Source of the DNA: Gammaproteobacteria bacterium
Lineage (GTDB): Bacteria; Pseudomonadota; Gammaproteobacteria; J044
NCBI GenBank assembly: GCA_003696465.1
Contig: RFHG01000200.1
Location: forward strand, 1 to 5,042
Reading direction: 5' to 3'
DNA length: 5,042 bases
The translations under genes were made by a program, and so were the position numbers. Positions 3,330-5,042 of the stretch are shown here, one piece after another. How positions within the stretch are numbered: the stretch's first letter is position 1; every line of letters begins with the position of its first letter. The notes under the pieces were generated by a model that saw nothing but the letters and a program-made list of their open reading frames with translations, was not told the origin of the DNA and made no database searches.

Positions 3330-5042
3330 GCGGGTGTGCTCCCGGGACGGTGGGTGGGCTCGGCATGAGCGCGATGCAACAGATGATAGAACAGCGGCGC
3401 CAGCAGGGGGGTGACGAGCAGCGAAAAACCCAGCCCCCAGACGATCACCAGTGCCAGCGGCTGCAGCAGCTCAGAGCCTTCACCCACCCCCAGTGCAAGC
3501 GGCAGCATGCCCAGTACCGTGGTGAGCGTCGTCATGAGGATCGGACGCAGTCGCTGCCGTGCAGCCTGCAGGATGGCCTGGCGTTTGCTTGTACCGTTCT
3601 GCCGCAGCAGTTCGATCTGTTCCACCAGCACGATGGCATTGTTGACGACGATGCCCGCCAGCATGATCAGTCCCAGCCAGACCGGCATGGTCAGGCTGGT
3701 GCCCGTGAGCATGATGCCCAGCGCAACGCCGATCAGGGCGAACGGGGCGGTCAGCAGGATGACGAGGGGGTTGCGCAGGGATTCGTACTGGACCGCCAGC
3801 ACGGTAAAGACCAGGAACAGCGCCAGCAGGGCGAGCAGGAGGCCGGTACGCTGCCCCTGTTTCAGGTGCTCCAGGCTGCCGCCATCGTACAGCACATAGC
3901 CCTCGGGCAGTTTCAGCTCCGCAAGGCGTTCCTCTATGCCGCGCTGGATGGCCAGGCGGTCGGCTTGGCCGGCCAGTGATGCACTGATCTCGACGATGCG
4001 TTGCTGCTGGTCGCGGACGATCTGTGCCGGTTGTCTTTCGAGCACGATTCGGGCCACGGTTCCGAGCAGGATGGGGCGGCCCTGTGCATCATTGCCCACG
4101 ACGAGGGTCTCCAGTTGCTCGGGACTCAGGCGCCGTCCATCGATGCGCAACCTGATCGGCACGGCATGTTCATCCTCGAGCAGGTTCCCGGCCGGCAGGC
4201 CATCGAGTGCGGCCTGCAGGGTCAGGGCCAGATGTTCCGGATCCAGGCCAAGCGCCGCCAGCCGGGCGCGATCAGGAATGATGGCGACCTCCATTTGCCG
4301 GTTTTCGTAGCTGTGCTGCAGGTTTCTCAGCCCCTTCAGGCCCTGTAGCCGGGCAACCACCTCATCTCCGAGACGCGACAGGGTGTCGAGGTCGGGCCCC
4401 TGGATACGAATACTGAGGTCATCGTCCCCGCGGCCGGTGCGCACGCCACGCAGCCGGGCAGGGCGAATCCGCACGCGATAGCCGGGCAGGTGGAGTTCAC
4501 GGATCCGGCCGGAGAGCTTGTGGCTCCATGCCGTAGTGTCATAGCGCCCCTGTTCATCCGGTTTCAGCTCCACGCTGATGCTGGCGCGGTTGCCGGAGCG
4601 ATATTCGGTACGCCCAAAGACGAAACCGCCCACGGTGCTGAACACATGGCGAACCCGTGGATCTTCTGCCAGCAGGGCCTCGATCTGCTGCACTGCGGCA
4701 TCGGTATCGGCCAGTGGCGTACCCGGGTCGGCGGTCAGGTTGATCCAGACCTGTCCTTCATCGGTAGGAGGCAGGAATCCCCGGCGTTGCTGGTCGAGCC
4801 CCCAGATGGCGGCGGCCAGGGCCAGCAGGAAGGGCAGCAGGAACAGCAGCGGGTGTTGCAGGAGGTGTCTCAGCGCCCACTGATGGGCGGTTTGCAGCCA
4901 GCGCACGGGATGTGCCATGAGTCCGGCCCGTGAGCGCAGCCGGTGCCCCGCCGACCAGGCCGGAACCAGGGTGATGGCGACTAGGAGGGATGCCAGCAGG
5001 GCCGCGGCCAGGGTCAGGATCAGTTCGCGGAACAGCAGCCCG
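3326..5042 (-). CDS. RND-family efflux transporter permease, C-terminal half, 5' end cut by window edge
   Basis: RND permeases are inner-membrane proton antiporters that export drugs, metals or other compounds, usually with a periplasmic adaptor and an outer-membrane channel. The frame is open to base 5042; the ATG at 4918 is internal, because upstream codons encode a typical RND helix (LILTLAAALLASLLVAITLVP) running into AHPVRW. About 571 residues are visible of a usual 1000-1050. In order: the edge helix (about 4950-5035); TM7 (about 4796-4850); a large periplasmic domain (about 3850-4795) with TADPGTPLADTDAAV, RASISVEL and LSIRIQGPDLDTL; then TM8 (3790-3850), TM9 (3710-3772), TM10 (3605-3690) with GIVVNNAIVLVEQ, TM11 (3490-3555) with RPILMTTLTTVLGMLPLAL, and TM12 (3380-3465). 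The TM4 Asp pair lies outside the window. The TM10 lysine of AcrB is Asn here, as in other GIVVNNAI-type members. The sequence resembles the hydrophobe/amphiphile rather than the heavy-metal (CusA) branch; the substrate is unknown. An adaptor gene, if present, is probably upstream, beyond the edge. Confidence 0.95.
   Translation of the reverse strand, partial: GLLFRELILTLAAALLASLLVAITLVPAWSAGHRLRSRAGLMAHPVRWLQTAHQWALRHLLQHPLLFLLPFLLALAAAIWGLDQQRRGFLPPTDEGQVWINLTADPGTPLADTDAAVQQIEALLAEDPRVRHVFSTVGGFVFGRTEYRSGNRASISVELKPDEQGRYDTTAWSHKLSGRIRELHLPGYRVRIRPARLRGVRTGRGDDDLSIRIQGPDLDTLSRLGDEVVARLQGLKGLRNLQHSYENRQMEVAIIPDRARLAALGLDPEHLALTLQAALDGLPAGNLLEDEHAVPIRLRIDGRRLSPEQLETLVVGNDAQGRPILLGTVARIVLERQPAQIVRDQQQRIVEISASLAGQADRLAIQRGIEERLAELKLPEGYVLYDGGSLEHLKQGQRTGLLLALLALFLVFTVLAVQYESLRNPLVILLTAPFALIGVALGIMLTGTSLTMPVWLGLIMLAGIVVNNAIVLVEQIELLRQNGTSKRQAILQAARQRLRPILMTTLTTVLGMLPLALGVGEGSELLQPLALVIVWGLGFSLLVTPLLAPLFYHLLHRAHAEPTHRPGSTPA

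Noticed and set aside
2332..3366. 344-aa open frame on the - strand
   Set aside because: It spans the convergent gap and covers both the DsrC-like gene and the DUF302 gene. Its product is rich in Pro, Arg, His and Gly without family features. It is a GC-rich shadow.
4916..4918. ATG as the true start of the RND gene
   Set aside because: The frame continues open to the window edge and encodes a typical RND transmembrane helix upstream, so the start lies outside the window.
3350..4933. Several + strand open frames opposite the RND gene
   Set aside because: They are Gln/Arg/Ser-rich antisense products of a conserved membrane protein gene, with no ribosome site or family match.

Overview
The window looks like chromosomal DNA of a GC-rich gammaproteobacterium. 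The evidence is a LigA-type NAD-dependent DNA ligase of the proteobacterial kind, a short DksA/TraR-family protein, a DsrC/TusE-family protein and an RND efflux pump next to a DUF302 protein. A DsrC/TusE paralogue that lacks the redox cysteines makes a sulfur-oxidising lineage (Chromatiales or relatives) plausible, but that is inference. No mobile element, tRNA, rRNA or CRISPR array is visible.

Left part, + strand (1-2372): the window opens inside ligA, with the N-terminal part cut off. A short gap with a possible promoter follows, then a 114-aa DksA-like C4 zinc-finger gene. A 151-bp intergenic region carries the best promoter candidate of the window and a 13-bp stem in the predicted leader of an unrecognised 70-aa protein gene. 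That gene ends in a strong stem-loop, probably a terminator (2339-2372).

Middle (2373-2835, + strand): a separate transcription unit encodes a 118-aa DsrC/TusE-family protein. Both C-terminal cysteine positions are replaced (Trp90, Glu101), so sulfur-relay chemistry is unlikely.

Right part, - strand (2844-5042): a two-gene set runs towards the DsrC-like gene. The C-terminal half of an RND transporter permease is cut by the right edge. Its stop overlaps, as ATGA, the start of a secreted DUF302 protein. The two converging units are separated by only 8 bp.

The main items for a second look are the cysteine-less DsrC relative, the repeated promoter layout CTTGAA(A/G)-N17-TA upstream of three consecutive + strand genes, the possible heat-shock-type variant and leader hairpin of the 70-aa gene, and the coupled RND-DUF302 pair. 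No intergenic stretch exceeds 300 bases.
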